A DNA stretch of 64,000 nt from Ahaetulla prasina. Its lineage: Eukaryota; Chordata; Lepidosauria; Squamata; Colubridae. The first letter of the stretch is position 1. Every line of letters begins with the position of its first letter. The DNA lies in the NCBI RefSeq assembly GCF_028640845.1, contig NC_080540.1, forward strand, positions 170,573,752-170,637,751, read 5' to 3'. Below are positions 1 to 13,326 of the stretch, piece after piece. A program made the position numbers and the translations under genes. Below the pieces are notes generated by a model. That model ran no database searches. It was not told where the DNA came from and saw only the letters and a program-made list of their open reading frames with translations.

Positions 1-30
1 GAAATTATTCATATAAGGTTGTTATGGGAT

Positions 31-75
31 CTCTCTCTCACACACACACACTCTCTCTCTCTCACACACACACAT
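31..75. repeat. (CT)n/(CA)n microsatellite
   Basis: Alternating CT and CA dinucleotide runs. No coding content. Confidence 0.9.
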
Positions 76-221
76 ATTCACCCACCCCTTCCTAAATTTC
101 ATGTTTTTGTGTGTACTTTTCCTTACCACGTACATTTTGAGAGCCACTTTGGAGAAGAGAAAGAGGTCGATGTGTAAGAGTAAATGCATTCTGTATTGCA
201 TATTGATTCAGGAACTGTAAT

Positions 222-295
222 GAATAGAATAGAATAGAATAGAATAGAATAGAATAGAATAGAATAGAATAGAATAGAATAGAATAGAATAGAAT
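222..295. repeat. (AATAG)n pentanucleotide array
   Basis: About 15 copies of AATAG directly abut the 3' end of an L2-like LINE. On the minus strand it reads as TTCTA repeats after the element's AATAAAA, so it is the LINE's own 3' tail microsatellite. The copy at 23743 carries a short version of the same tail. Confidence 0.9.
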
Positions 296-485
296 TTTTT
301 TTTATTGGCCAAGTGTGATTGGACAGACAAGGAATTTTTCTTGGTGCATACACTCTCAGTGTACATAAAAGAAAAGGTACCTTCATCAAGGTACAACACT
401 TACAACACTTAATGATAGTCATAGGGTACAAATTTAACACTTAAAAATACAATACTTAATGATAGTCATAGGGTACAACTGTAAT
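296..485 (-). mobile_element. L2-like LINE 3' end, 5'-truncated
   Basis: Begins with the TTTATTGGCCAAGTGTGATT signature also found at 23760 and 25571. Only the 3' untranslated part is present. Read on the minus strand it ends in AATAAAA plus the TTCTA repeats. Confidence 0.75.
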
Positions 486-887
486 TACGGGTAGATCTGA
501 TCAAAAAGTCAGCAAAATGAATCTGTTCTTTGATACCTACACTTTTCAGAATTCTGCAATGCAGTCTTCCAGAGGGGAAAAAAAAGTTCTTAGGCACAAG
601 AACATGAGATATTAAAATGTATTCCTGGTCACTTCTGCTTTGATTTCAAGTAAACGGGGAGCAGGGGAGCAGAGAAGGAAAAAATACCTTGGCACCTTTT
701 ATTTGTAACGGATGATGCCACTGGATGATGCCACTGTTCAAAGAGGATACAAACACATATTGTGCTATCACAGGGGAGCACTGAATTTTGAATGCTAATA
801 CAACATGTACATTGTAGGTATCCCATACATCATCTAATCATCTTTTTTTGACACACAGCTCCAAGACATGTATACACGCAAAGAATA
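486..887. other. Intronic stretch, nothing recognised
   Basis: No gene, RNA or clear repeat seen apart from a short duplicated segment (GATGATGCCACTG) near 711-735. Presumed OLFM2 intron 1. Confidence 0.5.
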
Positions 888-895
888 CTATAGTG

Positions 896-1051
896 CAGTG
901 ATTCCCAAACTGTGAGCCGCGGCTCCCCAGAGCCGAATATCTGCGCCCGCTGGGTCCGCTGATGTGCCTTTTCTGGGGCGTCTGGTGCGCATGCGCAGTT
1001 GCAGGTCGGATTTCCGGGGGAGCCGCGGGCGAAAAAGATTGGGAACCTCTG
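896..1051. mobile_element. hAT-type MITE, 156 bp, with perfect 8-bp TSD
   Basis: Ends CAGTGATTCCCAAAC and GATTGGGAACCTCTG form imperfect terminal inverted repeats. It is flanked by CTATAGTG at 888-895 and 1052-1059, a perfect 8-bp target-site duplication typical of hAT. The interior is CpG-rich. Ends and a GCCGCGGC core resemble the termini of the autonomous hAT at 41339-45898, so it may be a deletion derivative of a related element. Confidence 0.9.
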
Positions 1052-1120
1052 CTATAGTGGGAAGCTGCTCATGGTTACAGAGAAATGTGCAGTCCACTTG
1101 ATCACTTGAATGAGAAAACT

Positions 1121-2330
1121 TTTTTTTTTTGAAAAAGTTTTATTTTTTTTCTCATAAACATATCTTAAATGTACAGTTTCTTATCCAACATACATATTTT
1201 CTTTTAACTTTCATACTAATACAATCTTCATCCTAAACAATTTAAATATATTTGGGGTTGTTCTACCATTTCATCTTCCTTGTTTTACAACAATCCTTTT
1301 TCTCCCCCTCCCCTTTTTCCTTTTCCTCCCATTCTCCATCTACTTTTCTACTTTCCACTTTCTCCTCTCCCTCTCTACTTCCCCTTCCTTTCCCCCATAC
1401 CTCCCTTCTTTCTCCCTTCTAACCTTCTCTCCTACTCTTGTTTCCCTTCTCTTTCTTCCTCTCCTTTTCCATTTCTTGTTTTTCTCTGTCTCTCCTTCCT
1501 CTCTCCTCTCCTCTATCCCTCTCCATTCTCTCTCTATTGTTGTATTCATTTTCAATTTAGTATTTTCCAAAGTGGTATTCGAGCAAAGTGGTATACTTTC
1601 TTTTCAATTACTATTTCATTTTACTAAATTCACACATATCTTAAATGTACCTTTATATAATAACATTTTCTCTCCGTCCCCTCCTTTCCCCTTTTCCATT
1701 TACACAGGTGTCTTCTGGGTTTCTATTTCTTTTTGTCTTCTCTCTCATTTACTCATATCTTATCTAATTTATTTCTCTATAATCTTTTACTCAAATTTCT
1801 TTTCTAACCATACATAAAATCGTCCCCATGTCTTGAAATACATTGATTCCTCTTTATCTTTTATTCTCAATGTTAACCTATTCATTTCTGCACATTCTAA
1901 AATCTTCTTTATTACCTCTCCTTCTGATGGGATTTTTTCTGTCTTCCACTTTTGTGCAAATACAATTCTCGCCACTGTTATTATATGAATAATCAAATAT
2001 GAATCTTCTTTGCTACATCTCTCTGGTAATATACCCAATAAAAATATCTCTGGTTTTAACTCTTATATGTTGGTGCAACATTTCCTCTAACCATGCCTTT
2101 TATTCTAACCCAATAATTTTTTTGCTTCCATACATGTCCACCACATATGATAATATGATCCCGGCAATTGAAAACATTTCCAACATTTAGCTGATTTATC
2201 CTTAAACATTTTTGCTAATCTTTCTGGTGACATATGCCATCTATAAACCATTTTATAAATTTTGTTGGTTACAAAACTTTTGTGCATTTTAAGTGAATCA
2301 TAGCTTGTAAATTACCTAATTTCACATTTT
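1121..2330 (-). mobile_element. L1 retrotransposon 3' end (L1-a), 5'-truncated
   Basis: The minus strand reads, from 2287 down, the C-terminal Cys motif of L1 ORF2 (CWKC ... HMWWTC), then the terminal segment with IPSEGEVIKKILECAEM, a stop near 1787, a long A/G-rich 3' UTR (1290-1560) and an A-rich tail at 1121-1150. The coding part has frame breaks. It is the 3' third of an element. Confidence 0.85.
1290..1560 (-). repeat. L1 3' UTR polypurine tract
   Basis: On the plus strand this is almost pure C/T; on the L1 sense strand it is A/G-rich with many G runs. The same kind of tract follows the L1 coding end at 38760-39115 on the plus strand. Long open frames across it are composition artefacts. 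Confidence 0.8.
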
Positions 2331-5300
2331 ATCAATCTAATATATATCCAATATTTTTGTCTTTATTAATCATTTATTTAATTATAACTATTTCTTCCCT
2401 CACTTCATACAAAGTATTCTAAAATTTAGGTTGACTTATATTTTACCATTCATTTCATCATCCTGAATCAATCCAATAATAATACTTCTTTATGTTATAT
2501 TTTGTATATTTCTACAATTCTTGTATTATAAAGGACTCTACCAAACTTCGTTACCATATTTTCTTATCTAACCATTGATAAAATAAGTCCCATATCTTAT
2601 AATATTGTTTATCTTCCTGTTCTCTAATTTCAAATGTCAATTTGCTCATTTCAGCACATTCCATTATTTTCTTAATAACTTCGTCTTGTGTTGGTATTTT
2701 CTCATTTTTCCAATTTTTAGGAAACACAATTCTAGCCACTGTTACTACATTCAAAATCAAATATCTCAATTCTCTATTATATGTTTCAGGTATAATCCCC
2801 AATAAAAAACCCTCTGGTTTAAAGTCTATTTGCTTTTTTATCATTTTTTCCAACCATGTGTGGATTTTTGTCCAGTATCTTTTAGCTTCTACACACATCC
2901 ACCACATATGGTATTATAAGCCTGGTATCTGATGGCATTTCCAACATTTTTTGGATTTATTCTTGAACATACTGGCTATTCTCGTTGGGGTAGATGCCAC
3001 CTGTAAAACTTCTTATACAAATTCTCTTTATATGCAGTTGACATTGTCATTTTATAATTTTGCAACCACAATTGTTGCCATTTCTCAGTCAACCCCATTT
3101 CCAAAATTTTCCCCCAAGCAATCATTGTTTTTTTAACTTGTTCTTCTTCCAATTTAACCTCTAATAAATATCCGTATAATTTTTTAATTATGTTTTCGTC
3201 AGTACCTGTTAAGATTTTATCTAAATTAGTCAAATTATTATAAAAACCTTCTGTCTTAAAATCTTTATCATATCTAGAATGTATTTGCAAATAAGAAAAC
3301 CAATTCATCTTTATACCTTGTACATCTAATTCTTGCATAGATTTAAGTTAACCCTTTTCATTCACTAATTCACCATGTCTAACAATTTGTTCCTTTCTAA
3401 ATGTTATTGAATATGAGAATGCTTCAATAGTTGATAACCAGACTGCAATTTTTAGAGTTGTCTTTTAATCTTCTCCCAATTTTAATAGCAAAGCCTCTCA
3501 TATAAAATGTCTTCTGAAGTACCCCTGTGTTTTTGCTTCCTTGTACCATAAGAAGGTGTGCCATCCCATCAACAAATCATGTCCTTCTAAAGTCAATATT
3601 CTAGTATTTCTTAGCATTATCCATTCCTTGATCCACATCAAATTTGTCGCTTGATAGTGTAATTCCCAATTAGGCAATCCAAAACCTCCTCGTATTCTAG
3701 CATCTTGCAACAATTTAAATTTTATCCTCGCTTTTTTGCCCTGCCAAATATATTTCGACACTATTTTATTCAATTCTTCAAAATATTCTTTCCCCAACCT
3801 AATAGGAATTGTCTGGAACAAATATAGGATTCTAGGCAATATATTCATCTTAACTGTTGATATTCTCCCTATCAATGATAATTGTAAATTTTCCCACTTT
3901 ACCAAATCTGTCACTATCTGTTGTTTTAGTTTATTATAGTTATTCTCTTTACGTGTACTACATCTTGCTGTTAAATATATTCCCAAATATTTAACCTTAT
4001 TTGTGACCTGCATCTTTGATACTTCCACCACTTCTTCTTTTTGTTTTATTAACATATTTTTTTTGTCAAAATCTTCGTTTTGTCTTTATTTATTTTTAAA
4101 CCTGCTACTTTTCCGTATTCTCCTATCTTGTCTATCAATTTAGTTATTGATTCTAATGGATCTTCAAGAATAAAAACCAGGTCATCTGCAAACACTTGCA
4201 ATTTGTATTCTTCCTTTTGAATTTTCATACCTTTTATATCTTTTTCTACTTTAATATTTCTGTTTAACACTTCTAATGTTAACACAAACAACAAGGGTGA
4301 CAGTGGACAACCTTGTCTTGTTCCTTTTTTTATTTCAATAGATTCTGTCAATTCTCCATTTATTATTACTTTTGCTCTTTGTTTGTGATATAGGGCTTCT
4401 ATTGCTTGAATAAACTTTCTGCCAAAGCCCATCTGTTCCAGCTGTAGTAACATAAATCACCAATTCACATTATCAAAGGCTTTATGAGTATCTAGAAATA
4501 TCAAAGCCATCTGCTTTTTGGGATGTGCCTCATAATATTCCAAAATGTCCAGAATTATCCTCATGTTATCTTTAATCTGTCTTTTTGGCAGAAACCCATT
4601 TTGATCAGAGTGTATAACATTATTTAAATATCTTTTAAGTCTTTCTGCCAATATTGAAGCAAAAATTTTATAGTCTGAATCCAGCAAGGATATAGGCCTA
4701 TAATTCTTGATTTGTTGTAGATTGGTATCCTCCTTTGGAACAAGTATAATATAAGCTTCTGACTTAGGTAGTTTCATCTTTAACATAACTCATTCATGAC
4801 TTCTAACAATGGGAGACTCAACGACTCCTGTAGTGTCTTGTAATATTCTGCTGGTAGTCCATCTGGGTCTGGTGCCTTTCCATTCTTTTGTTTTTTAAGT
4901 GCTTCAGTTAATTCCATCATTGTTATATTTCCTTCTAACATCATTTCAGTATCTTTAGGAATCTGGGGTAAGTTCACTTTTTGCAAATATCATTTAACAC
5001 TTTCCTCCTCTGTATTCTCTTGCTCATACAATTTTCTATAATAATCTTATATAATTTTTTTATTCTCTTAATTCCCATATCTAATTTGTCCTTGGTCGTC
5101 CACTAGTTGTGTTATGTTCCTTGATTCTCTTTTTTCAATTTGTATGCTAACCATCTACCTGGTTTATTAGCATCTTCAAAATAGTTCTGTTTGGCACTTC
5201 TGATTTTTTGCACTAAATCCTCTTTTTCTATTAATCCCATTTTATGTTTAATTGTGTCCATTTTTATTTTAATATCCTTTTTTGTGGAAATTTCTGTAAT

Positions 5301-6241
5301 TCTTTCTCAAGTTTCTTATAATCATCCTCTAATGTTTTATAGGCTTCTCTTTTCTTAATATTTCTTTTCCTTGTATAGTCTATTATTAGACCTCTAGCAT
5401 AGGCCTTCATTGTGTCCCAAAGATTTTGTATTGATGTGTCCTCTTTTCTATTTTCTTTAAAAAAGAAAGCCAATTCTTTCTCCATTTTCTGTACAAATTC
5501 CTTTTCTTTTAATACTATATTATTTAGGGTTCATCTAGATCTTCTCCTTTGTCCTTTCCATGTCATCGTCATTGGGTTATGATCTGCTGATGTATTATCT
5601 TCTATATCAATTTCTCCTATATTAGAAATCAGTTCCATTGTCATCCATATCATGTATATTCTAGACCATGATAAATGTCTGTTTGAATAAAAAGTATATT
5701 GTCTATTTTTTACATTTCTTTCTCTTCATGCATCTTTATTTATTTCCTCTATCATTTTAAAAAAAGATTTCGGAAGAGTCTTTGCTTTGCTTTGCTTTGT
5801 TGGCTTCTGCGTATTGTAATCTAATTTCTCATCTACTATACCATTGAAGTCTCCCATCATGCAAATATTGTCATAGTCCAAGTCAATTATTTTCATATGT
5901 AACTTTCTATAAGAATCATCTTGATTGTCATTTGGAGCGTATATTGCTATTAAAAGTATTTCCCTGTTATTATCTGTTATTTCCACCATCAAAATTCTGC
6001 CATCTTCATCTGTATAGATTTGCTCTGCTGAAATTGTATCTCTAATATATAGAATTATTCCTCTTTTCTTGCATTGTGGCAATGGTTTCCCTAACTTTGA
6101 CTGTACCAAAAATTGTTCATGTTGCTTTTTGATATGTACTTCTTGTAAACAGATTATATCAAATTTTAATGTCTCTAATTTATGAAATATTTTCCTTCTT
6201 TTGGTAGATAAATTAAGTCCATTTATGTTTATTGTAATCAA
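2331..6241 (-). pseudogene. L1 ORF2 pseudogene with endonuclease, RT and C-terminal domain (L1-b)
   Basis: The minus strand carries a broken but nearly complete L1 ORF2. The APE-type endonuclease is at 6241-5726 (ININGLN start, CLQEVHI, IYAPN, GDFNG). The reverse transcriptase is at 4986-4049 (KAPDPDGLPAEYYK, then NYRPISLLD, RQGCPLSPLLF, and the catalytic FADD in LQVFADDLVFI). The thumb and C-terminal region is at 4055-2551 (NILPRILYLFQTIP, then KIPTQDEVIKK). Several stops and frameshifts split it. There is no polypurine 3' UTR or A-tail, so the 3' end is missing and L1-a abuts instead. Known role: target-primed reverse transcription. This copy cannot encode a working protein. Confidence 0.88.
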
Positions 6242-7440
6242 AATATTTTTTCTCCAACTTTATTGGTATTGTTTGAAAAAAACACAAAATTCTTGGTAGT
6301 ATATTCATTTTAATTAATGTTATTCTTCCCATTAGTGATAATTGCAGGTTTTTCCATTTCTCCAAGTCTATTTCAATTTGATTTCTCAGTTTGTAGTAAT
6401 TGTCTTCCTTCACTGTTACACACCTTGAAGTTAATTGAATACCCAAGTATTTCATTTTCTTCACTATTTGAATGTCTAACTTCTCCATTAATTGCTTTTT
6501 TTTTTGTTTTTCTCTCATATTTTTAACTATGATTTTTGTCTTTATTTATTTTCAATCCTGCTACTTCTCCATGTTTCTCTATTTGCTCAATTAACTTTGG
6601 ACCTGTTTTTGTTGGTTCTTCCATAATAAATATTAAATCATCTGCAAATGCTTGTAGTTTATATTCTTCTTTTTTGATTTTCATTCCTTTCATTCCTTTT
6701 ATTTCTTTATGTTGTCTTATCTTTCTGTTTAAAATTTCTAATGTCAACATAATAACAATGGAGATAATGGACATCCTTGTCTAGTTTATTTTCTAATATC
6801 TACTTTTTCTGTCATTTCACCATTCACCGATTGATTCGGTGAATGGCGAAAGTGATTTGCCATTCACTTTTGCCGATTGGTCTTTATATATAGTTTTAAC
6901 CATATTTATAAATCTATCCCCAAAGTCCATCATTTTCAATTGTGTATTCATAAATTGCCAATTCACATTATCAAACGCTTTCTGCGCATCCAAAAATAAC
7001 AACACCATTTGCTTTTCTGGATGTGCTTCATAGTATTCCAATGTATTCAATATAATTCGCATATTATCTCTAATCTGTCTTTTAGGTAGAAAGCCATTCT
7101 GATCCGGATGTATAAATTCATTTAATAATCTCTTCAATCTTTCAGCCATGATTGATGCAAAAATTTTGTAATCCGCATTTAATAATGGAATTGGTCTATA
7201 ATTCTTTATTTGTTGTAGATCCAATTCTTCTTTTGGTATAAGGGTTATATATGCTTCTGTCCACGAATTCGGAATTTTGGCTTTTAATAATAAGTCGTTA
7301 AATACTTGTAAGATTACATTGCTTAATACACCTTGCAACATTTTTTATAGTTCCATCTGGTCCTGGTATTTTACCATTCTTTTGTTTCTTAATTCCCTCC
7401 ATCAATTCCATCATTGATACTCTTTCTTCTAGTGTAATAA
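6242..7440 (-). pseudogene. L1 ORF2 reverse-transcriptase fragment (L1-c)
   Basis: A second RT domain in the same orientation as L1-b. From high to low coordinates it reads GKIPGPDG, then IKNYRPIPLLNADYKIFASI, then DAQKAFDNVNW, then the catalytic LQAFADDLIFI, then NILPRILCFFQTIPIKL. It stops abruptly at 6242, where the L1-b endonuclease start follows. Both ends are missing. A local inverted duplication interrupts it at 6820-6880. Confidence 0.85.
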
Positions 7441-7830
7441 TTTCTATCAGTGAAAGCAGAGATCCAGTCCAAGTTACTTGGTATATGTAGGAATCCTGAA
7501 TCTGAGGATGAAAGTTTTAACTTCTCTGTTAAGCTAATTGGCATTATTTTTCTGGTCTTCCTATCCAGGACTTTTAGTTCTGCTTGAGTCCAGTTATGTC
7601 TCTAATGACTAGAATTGTCCAGGTGTTAATTGCCTTGATAATATTTTCTCTGCTGAGTTTGGACTTTAAATTTTTTTCACTCTCATGATGTATTCACTTC
7701 TAACCTTCTTGACATCAAGGGTGCTTGATGTTGTCATCTTGAAGGGTGCCCAGGTATTTGTAGTAATCTTCATCCAGATTCTTGATGTTTTTTTTCCCTT
7801 AGGGCATCTTGATTTCTTCAGGTTTTTTAA
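7441..7830 (-). pseudogene. R4/Dong-like LINE fragment
   Basis: Minus-strand translation, with frame shifts, gives in order a YLG-like segment, KKVRSEYIMRVKKI, then HNWTQAELKVLDRKTRKIM and a degraded HP..D..Y.. segment. This order matches the post-RT linker of R4/Dong-type non-LTR elements (EYxRRV, WT..EL..xDRKTRK). Short and decayed; the clade is inferred from remembered motifs. Confidence 0.55.
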
Positions 7831-7965
7831 AATTTATTTATTAAACTTCTATGCTGTCCATCTCACTGAGGTGACTCTAGATGGCTTGCAGTCATACAAT
7901 TAAAATGCCATATAAAACATTAAAACAATAAATAAGAATCATGCATATAATTTTCACTCTTTTTC
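7831..7965 (-). mobile_element. LINE-Y 3' end fragment
   Basis: AT-rich tail with the TTTATTAAA start and the pattern GTCCATCTCACTGAGGTGAC, like the LINE ends at 13325, 28795 and 58492. Decayed. Confidence 0.5.
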
Positions 7966-8041
7966 CTCTGCTGCTGATAAGGCTGGCACATTTGTCCGAT
8001 TATTATTTATTTGTTACAATATTTTATGAATATTTTATTTA

Positions 8042-8392
8042 CCATATTTTTCGCACTATAAGATGCACCTGACCATAAGACACACCTAGGTTTAGAGGAG
8101 GAAAACAAGAAAAAAAAATATGAATATGGAGCGCCGCCTCACTGTGAATATGGAGCACCTAATGTGGAGCAGCAGTGTAGTGAGGGCAGGAGGCAGAGCC
8201 TGAGAGGACCACAGATAGGTGTCCTCTCATGTGCCAGCTCTGCCTATTGACTCCTGCACTCCGGCGGGGTTCAGCTCTGTAAAAGGACCTCACCACCATA
8301 GCCTGGCTGCAATATTCGCTCCATAAGACTCACAGACATTTCCACCCACATTTGGGGGAGGGGGAAGTGTGTCTTATGGAGCAAAAATATGG
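8042..8392. mobile_element. TA-flanked MITE (Tc1/mariner-like)
   Basis: Ends CCATATTTTTCGCACTATAA and TTATGGAGCAAAAATATGG form terminal inverted repeats. Flanked by TA on both sides (8040-8041 and 8393-8394), as expected for Tc1/mariner transposition. No coding sequence. A related left end occurs at 17672. Confidence 0.75.
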
Positions 8393-10189
<1,797 letters not shown>

Positions 10190-10835
10190 AAAGGCTCTGC
10201 CAATGGCCAACGTTCTTTAGCTAATGGTACCCAGAGCAGGTCCCTCCTGCTGTATCAGATAGGACAATTGGGGAGCAGTGATGTCACATGCACTGAATAA
10301 CCAGCACCAGTGCCTATGCTTTCTGCACCAGTTGAAACTTCCAAATGAAGAGTAATAGTCCAGTCTGGAGGTCACATGGCCATAAGTAACTGTGAGTGGG
10401 TTCAGGAATGGGCATAATTGACACACCATTGTGTAAAGGCTGCCCCAGCCATGGCTGCCACCTGCTCATTCAACAGGAGCTGTAAGTCCGGAAGAATTTC
10501 TGGATGGCACCCTGGGTCTGTCTTGAGCTGTGCCAGTCCATTCAGAACCAAAGATGGAAGGTCCCTGGAACCAGGAGATCCAAAACCCTAGAGCTACTCT
10601 GCCTTGCTTGGGGTTGAACTTAAGCCTGTTGCTCCCCATCCAGCCTCACCACCCCCCACAGCCTCAAGGGACTGAGATACAACCTCTATGGCATCACTCA
10701 GGCAATCTAAGGTATAATTATAAAGCTTAGTATCTTCAGCATATTAATGATACCTCACCCCAAAATGTTGAATGACCTCACCCAGCAACTTCATGTAGAT
10801 GTTAAACAATGCTAATGACATGACTCTATCTGCAG
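10190..10835 (-). pseudogene. LINE-Y reverse-transcriptase fragment
   Basis: The minus strand reads LFNIYMKLLGEVI, then FGVRYH, then a catalytic-box relic YAEDTKLY (the family box is YADD), and further on HVTSRLDYYS followed by a degraded continuation. These are the RT palm and post-RT motifs of a CR1/L2-group non-LTR element. Multiple stops. The D-to-E change in the YADD box and the stops make it dead. Confidence 0.7.
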
Positions 10836-11004
10836 TTGCCTTTCTGGATAAAACGCAAGGCACCCCTCCCCATTTTTATTCTCCCCAAAAGGGAGAAAAG
10901 TAGTTTAGGCTATAGAGATTATACATAGCTCCAAGTCACCCAATGAGCTTCAGGGCTAAGCTGAACTTTGAATCTGGGTTTCTTTGGTCCTAATTTAACT
11001 TTCA

Positions 11005-11570
11005 GACCACAGCACTACCATGACTGCAGTACTGCAGGCTAATTCTGCTGACTGCCGGCTGTCTGCAGTTTGGCAGTTCGAATCTCACCAGGCTCAAGGT
11101 TGACTCAGCCTTCCATCCAGAGATGGGTTTCAGCAGGTTCTGACCTGTTCTAGAGAACCAGTAGCAGAAATTTTGAGTAGTTCAGAGAACCGGTAGTAAA
11201 AATTCTGACTGGCCCTGCTCCCATGTATTTTCTGCCTCCTGAGTCCCAGCTGATCGGGAGGAAATGGGGATTTTGCAGTAACCTTCCCCTGGAGTGAGGA
11301 GGAAATGGAGATTTTACAGTATCCTTCCCCTGGAATGGGGAGGGAATGGAGATTTTACAGTATCCTTCCTGTAATGCCCACCAAGCCACACCCACAGAAC
11401 CGGTAGAAAAATAATTTGAAACCCACCACTGCTTCCATCCTTCCGAGGTGGGTAAAATGAGGACCCAGATTGTTGGGGCCAATATGCTGATGCTGTAAAC
11501 TGCTCAGACAGGGCTGCAAAGCACTGTGGAGCGGTATATATAAGTCTAAGTGCTATTGCCAGACAGAGTT
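11005..11570 (+). mobile_element. tRNA-derived SINE, split by an hAT MITE
   Basis: A tRNA-like head with a box-B-like GTTCGAATC (11077), then the body CAAGGTTGACTCAGCC, resuming after the MITE with GGTAAAATGAGGACCCAGATTG and ending GCGGTATATATAAGTCTAAG. The same body occurs in the SINE at 29410. The MITE at 11118-11431 sits inside it. Confidence 0.85.
11118..11431. mobile_element. hAT MITE (CAGTGGTGGGTTTC family) with perfect TSD
   Basis: Begins CAGAGATGGGTTTCAG and ends GAAACCCACCACTG. Flanked by CTTCCATC at 11110-11117 and 11432-11439, a perfect 8-bp duplication. It interrupts the SINE, so it is the younger insertion. Related copies: 12607, 19394, 29309 and 61599. Confidence 0.92.
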
Positions 11571-11859
11571 TGGAATAAGGTATTTGCAAATGGACCATCA
11601 ACATATTGAAGAACAGATTTAGCGTCACGAGTACCAGTTAGAGAACTAAAACATATCAAAGAACTTGAAAAATGACTCTCTTCTGCCTTTTTTTCATCAC
11701 TGAATTCCACCCCTGCCCCTTTATTCATATTAGACGGGCTGGAAGCTGAAGTCTTTGATCCCTCCTGTGAGTGGTGCTACATTTTTTTTTCTTCCTTCCT
11801 CAAAAGGCAGCTTTGGCTCTTAGGATGCAAGGGAGAAGTCAGGGAGCTTCTTTTGTCTC
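11571..11859. other. Intronic stretch, nothing recognised
   Basis: No repeat or gene seen between the SINE and the candidate conserved element. Confidence 0.4.
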
Positions 11860-12135
11860 ACCTTCTTCTCTTTAATGAGATGCAAATGGGGCCTTTATGG
11901 TTCCTGGCGGAGCAGCGGCAGCCGGCCGCACGGCAGGATGAGCAGTAAATTCCCTTTCCTCAAGATTAATTGCCTTAAAAATCTCATTACCAAGGGGAGA
12001 CTGCTTCCCATTGACTTTGCACGTGCAAATAAAGTATTTATTAGCCAAATAAGGATCATGCCAATTTACTGTTGCAATTACTATGGGTCTTTTCACCAGG
12101 GAATCGTGTTGAACTTCGCCTCAGCTTTCGCCTAG
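11860..12135. promoter_or_regulatory. Candidate conserved non-coding element / enhancer
   Basis: Non-repetitive sequence with an octamer site ATGCAAAT (11880-11887), a short GC-rich core (about 11908-11936) and TAATTGCC- and AATTACTA-type homeodomain sites. It has no transposon signature and no spliceable exon. It lies about 2.8 kb downstream of the OLFM2 exon. Enhancer function is inference only. Confidence 0.3.
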
Positions 12136-12598
12136 CTTCGAAAGCTTCAGCATTGGGCCAGAATAGGGCCACTTGGTGAAGGGATGCACGCCTGCCTTGG
12201 CCTATATAAGAACAAGAGGAAGGGAAAGAAATTAAATTTCTAGACGTTTCAGTCTTTAATAGTGGAGTCCTTGAGGTAGCAGCAATGAGGATTAATTGGT
12301 TGACCCTCTTATGACATAGAGAAAGTGAGTGTTTGAGGAGAAGAAATTAAGCATGTCGACAAGAGGTTATAAAGATTAAAACAGGTGGAACAGAGAGAGG
12401 AAAAATAAAGGAGGCTTGATCTTTTTTAGTCTTCTGGTCATGGACTGGAATTAAGTAAATAATAATTGCAGCAGGAAGGGAAACTGTTATTCCTATCAAG
12501 CAGAGAAAGGGGAGCCTCTTTTGATGGGTAAAGAATTGCCGACCTACCTAATTAATTGCAAGCAGAATATACAGTACGTGCTGTGTCCCATCCAACAC
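12136..12598. other. Intronic stretch, nothing recognised
   Basis: No open frame with family similarity and no clear repeat. Confidence 0.4.
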
Positions 12599-12606
12599 AA
12601 TACAAC

Positions 12607-12918
12607 CAGAGGTGGGTTTCAGCAGCTTCTGACCAGTTCTGGAAAACCGGTAGCGGAAATTTTGAGTAGTTCGGAGAACCGGTAATAAAAATTCTAACTG
12701 GCCCCGCCCCCATTTATCCTCTGCCTCCCAAGTCCCAGCTGATTGGGAGGAAATGGGGATTTTTGCAGTAACCTTCCGCTGGAGTGTGGTGGAAATGGAG
12801 ATTTTACAGTATCCTTCCCCTGCCACGTTCAACAAGCCATGCCCACCAAGCCATGCCACGCCCAACCAAGCCACACCCACAGAACCAGTAGTAAAAAAAA
12901 AATTCAAACCCACCACTG
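12607..12918. mobile_element. hAT MITE (CAGTGGTGGGTTTC family)
   Basis: Begins CAGAGGTGGGTTTCAGC and ends CAAACCCACCACTG. The 8-bp flanks AATACAAC and TACCCAAC agree at 5 of 8 positions, so the duplication is decayed. Interior close to the copy at 11118. Confidence 0.85.
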
Positions 12919-13284
12919 TACCCAACCAATGGACAGACCTTAGCCCCCTCCAAGAAGAAGAGAACCAAGCTACACAGAAAGAAAAAAGACCCCTCATGTT
13001 GTGTATCTTTGGGGTTTCATCCTTTCCTTTTCTTTTCCGAATAAAAGTTCAAGCAGAAATCTAGCGGTAGTTGAAAACTGCGGCTGCAGTGAGCGAGATT
13101 CTATTTTCTCATAAAACGCAATAGAGAGGAAAAATGAAGGGTGATACCTTTATTTATTCAGCCAGACTGACAATTTTCAATCTTTCCAAGAATTATTCAT
13201 CAGGGAAGATCATAAAAAAACAGGGGAAAGAAAAGGCATGGGGAGGAGGAAAATGTGGGTGACCTTTTAACCGTGGACCAGTTT

Positions 13285-13326
13285 ACTTTGATGATGATGG
13301 TGATGGTGATGGTGATGGTGATGATT
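13285..13326. repeat. (GATGGT)n microsatellite
   Basis: GATGATGATGGTGATGGT-type array immediately before the LINE end. It creates a false poly-His frame on the minus strand. Confidence 0.9.

Noticed and set aside
1280..1627. 115-codon plus-strand frame and its minus-strand counterpart
   Set aside because: Composition artefact of the C/T-rich tract in the L1 3' UTR.
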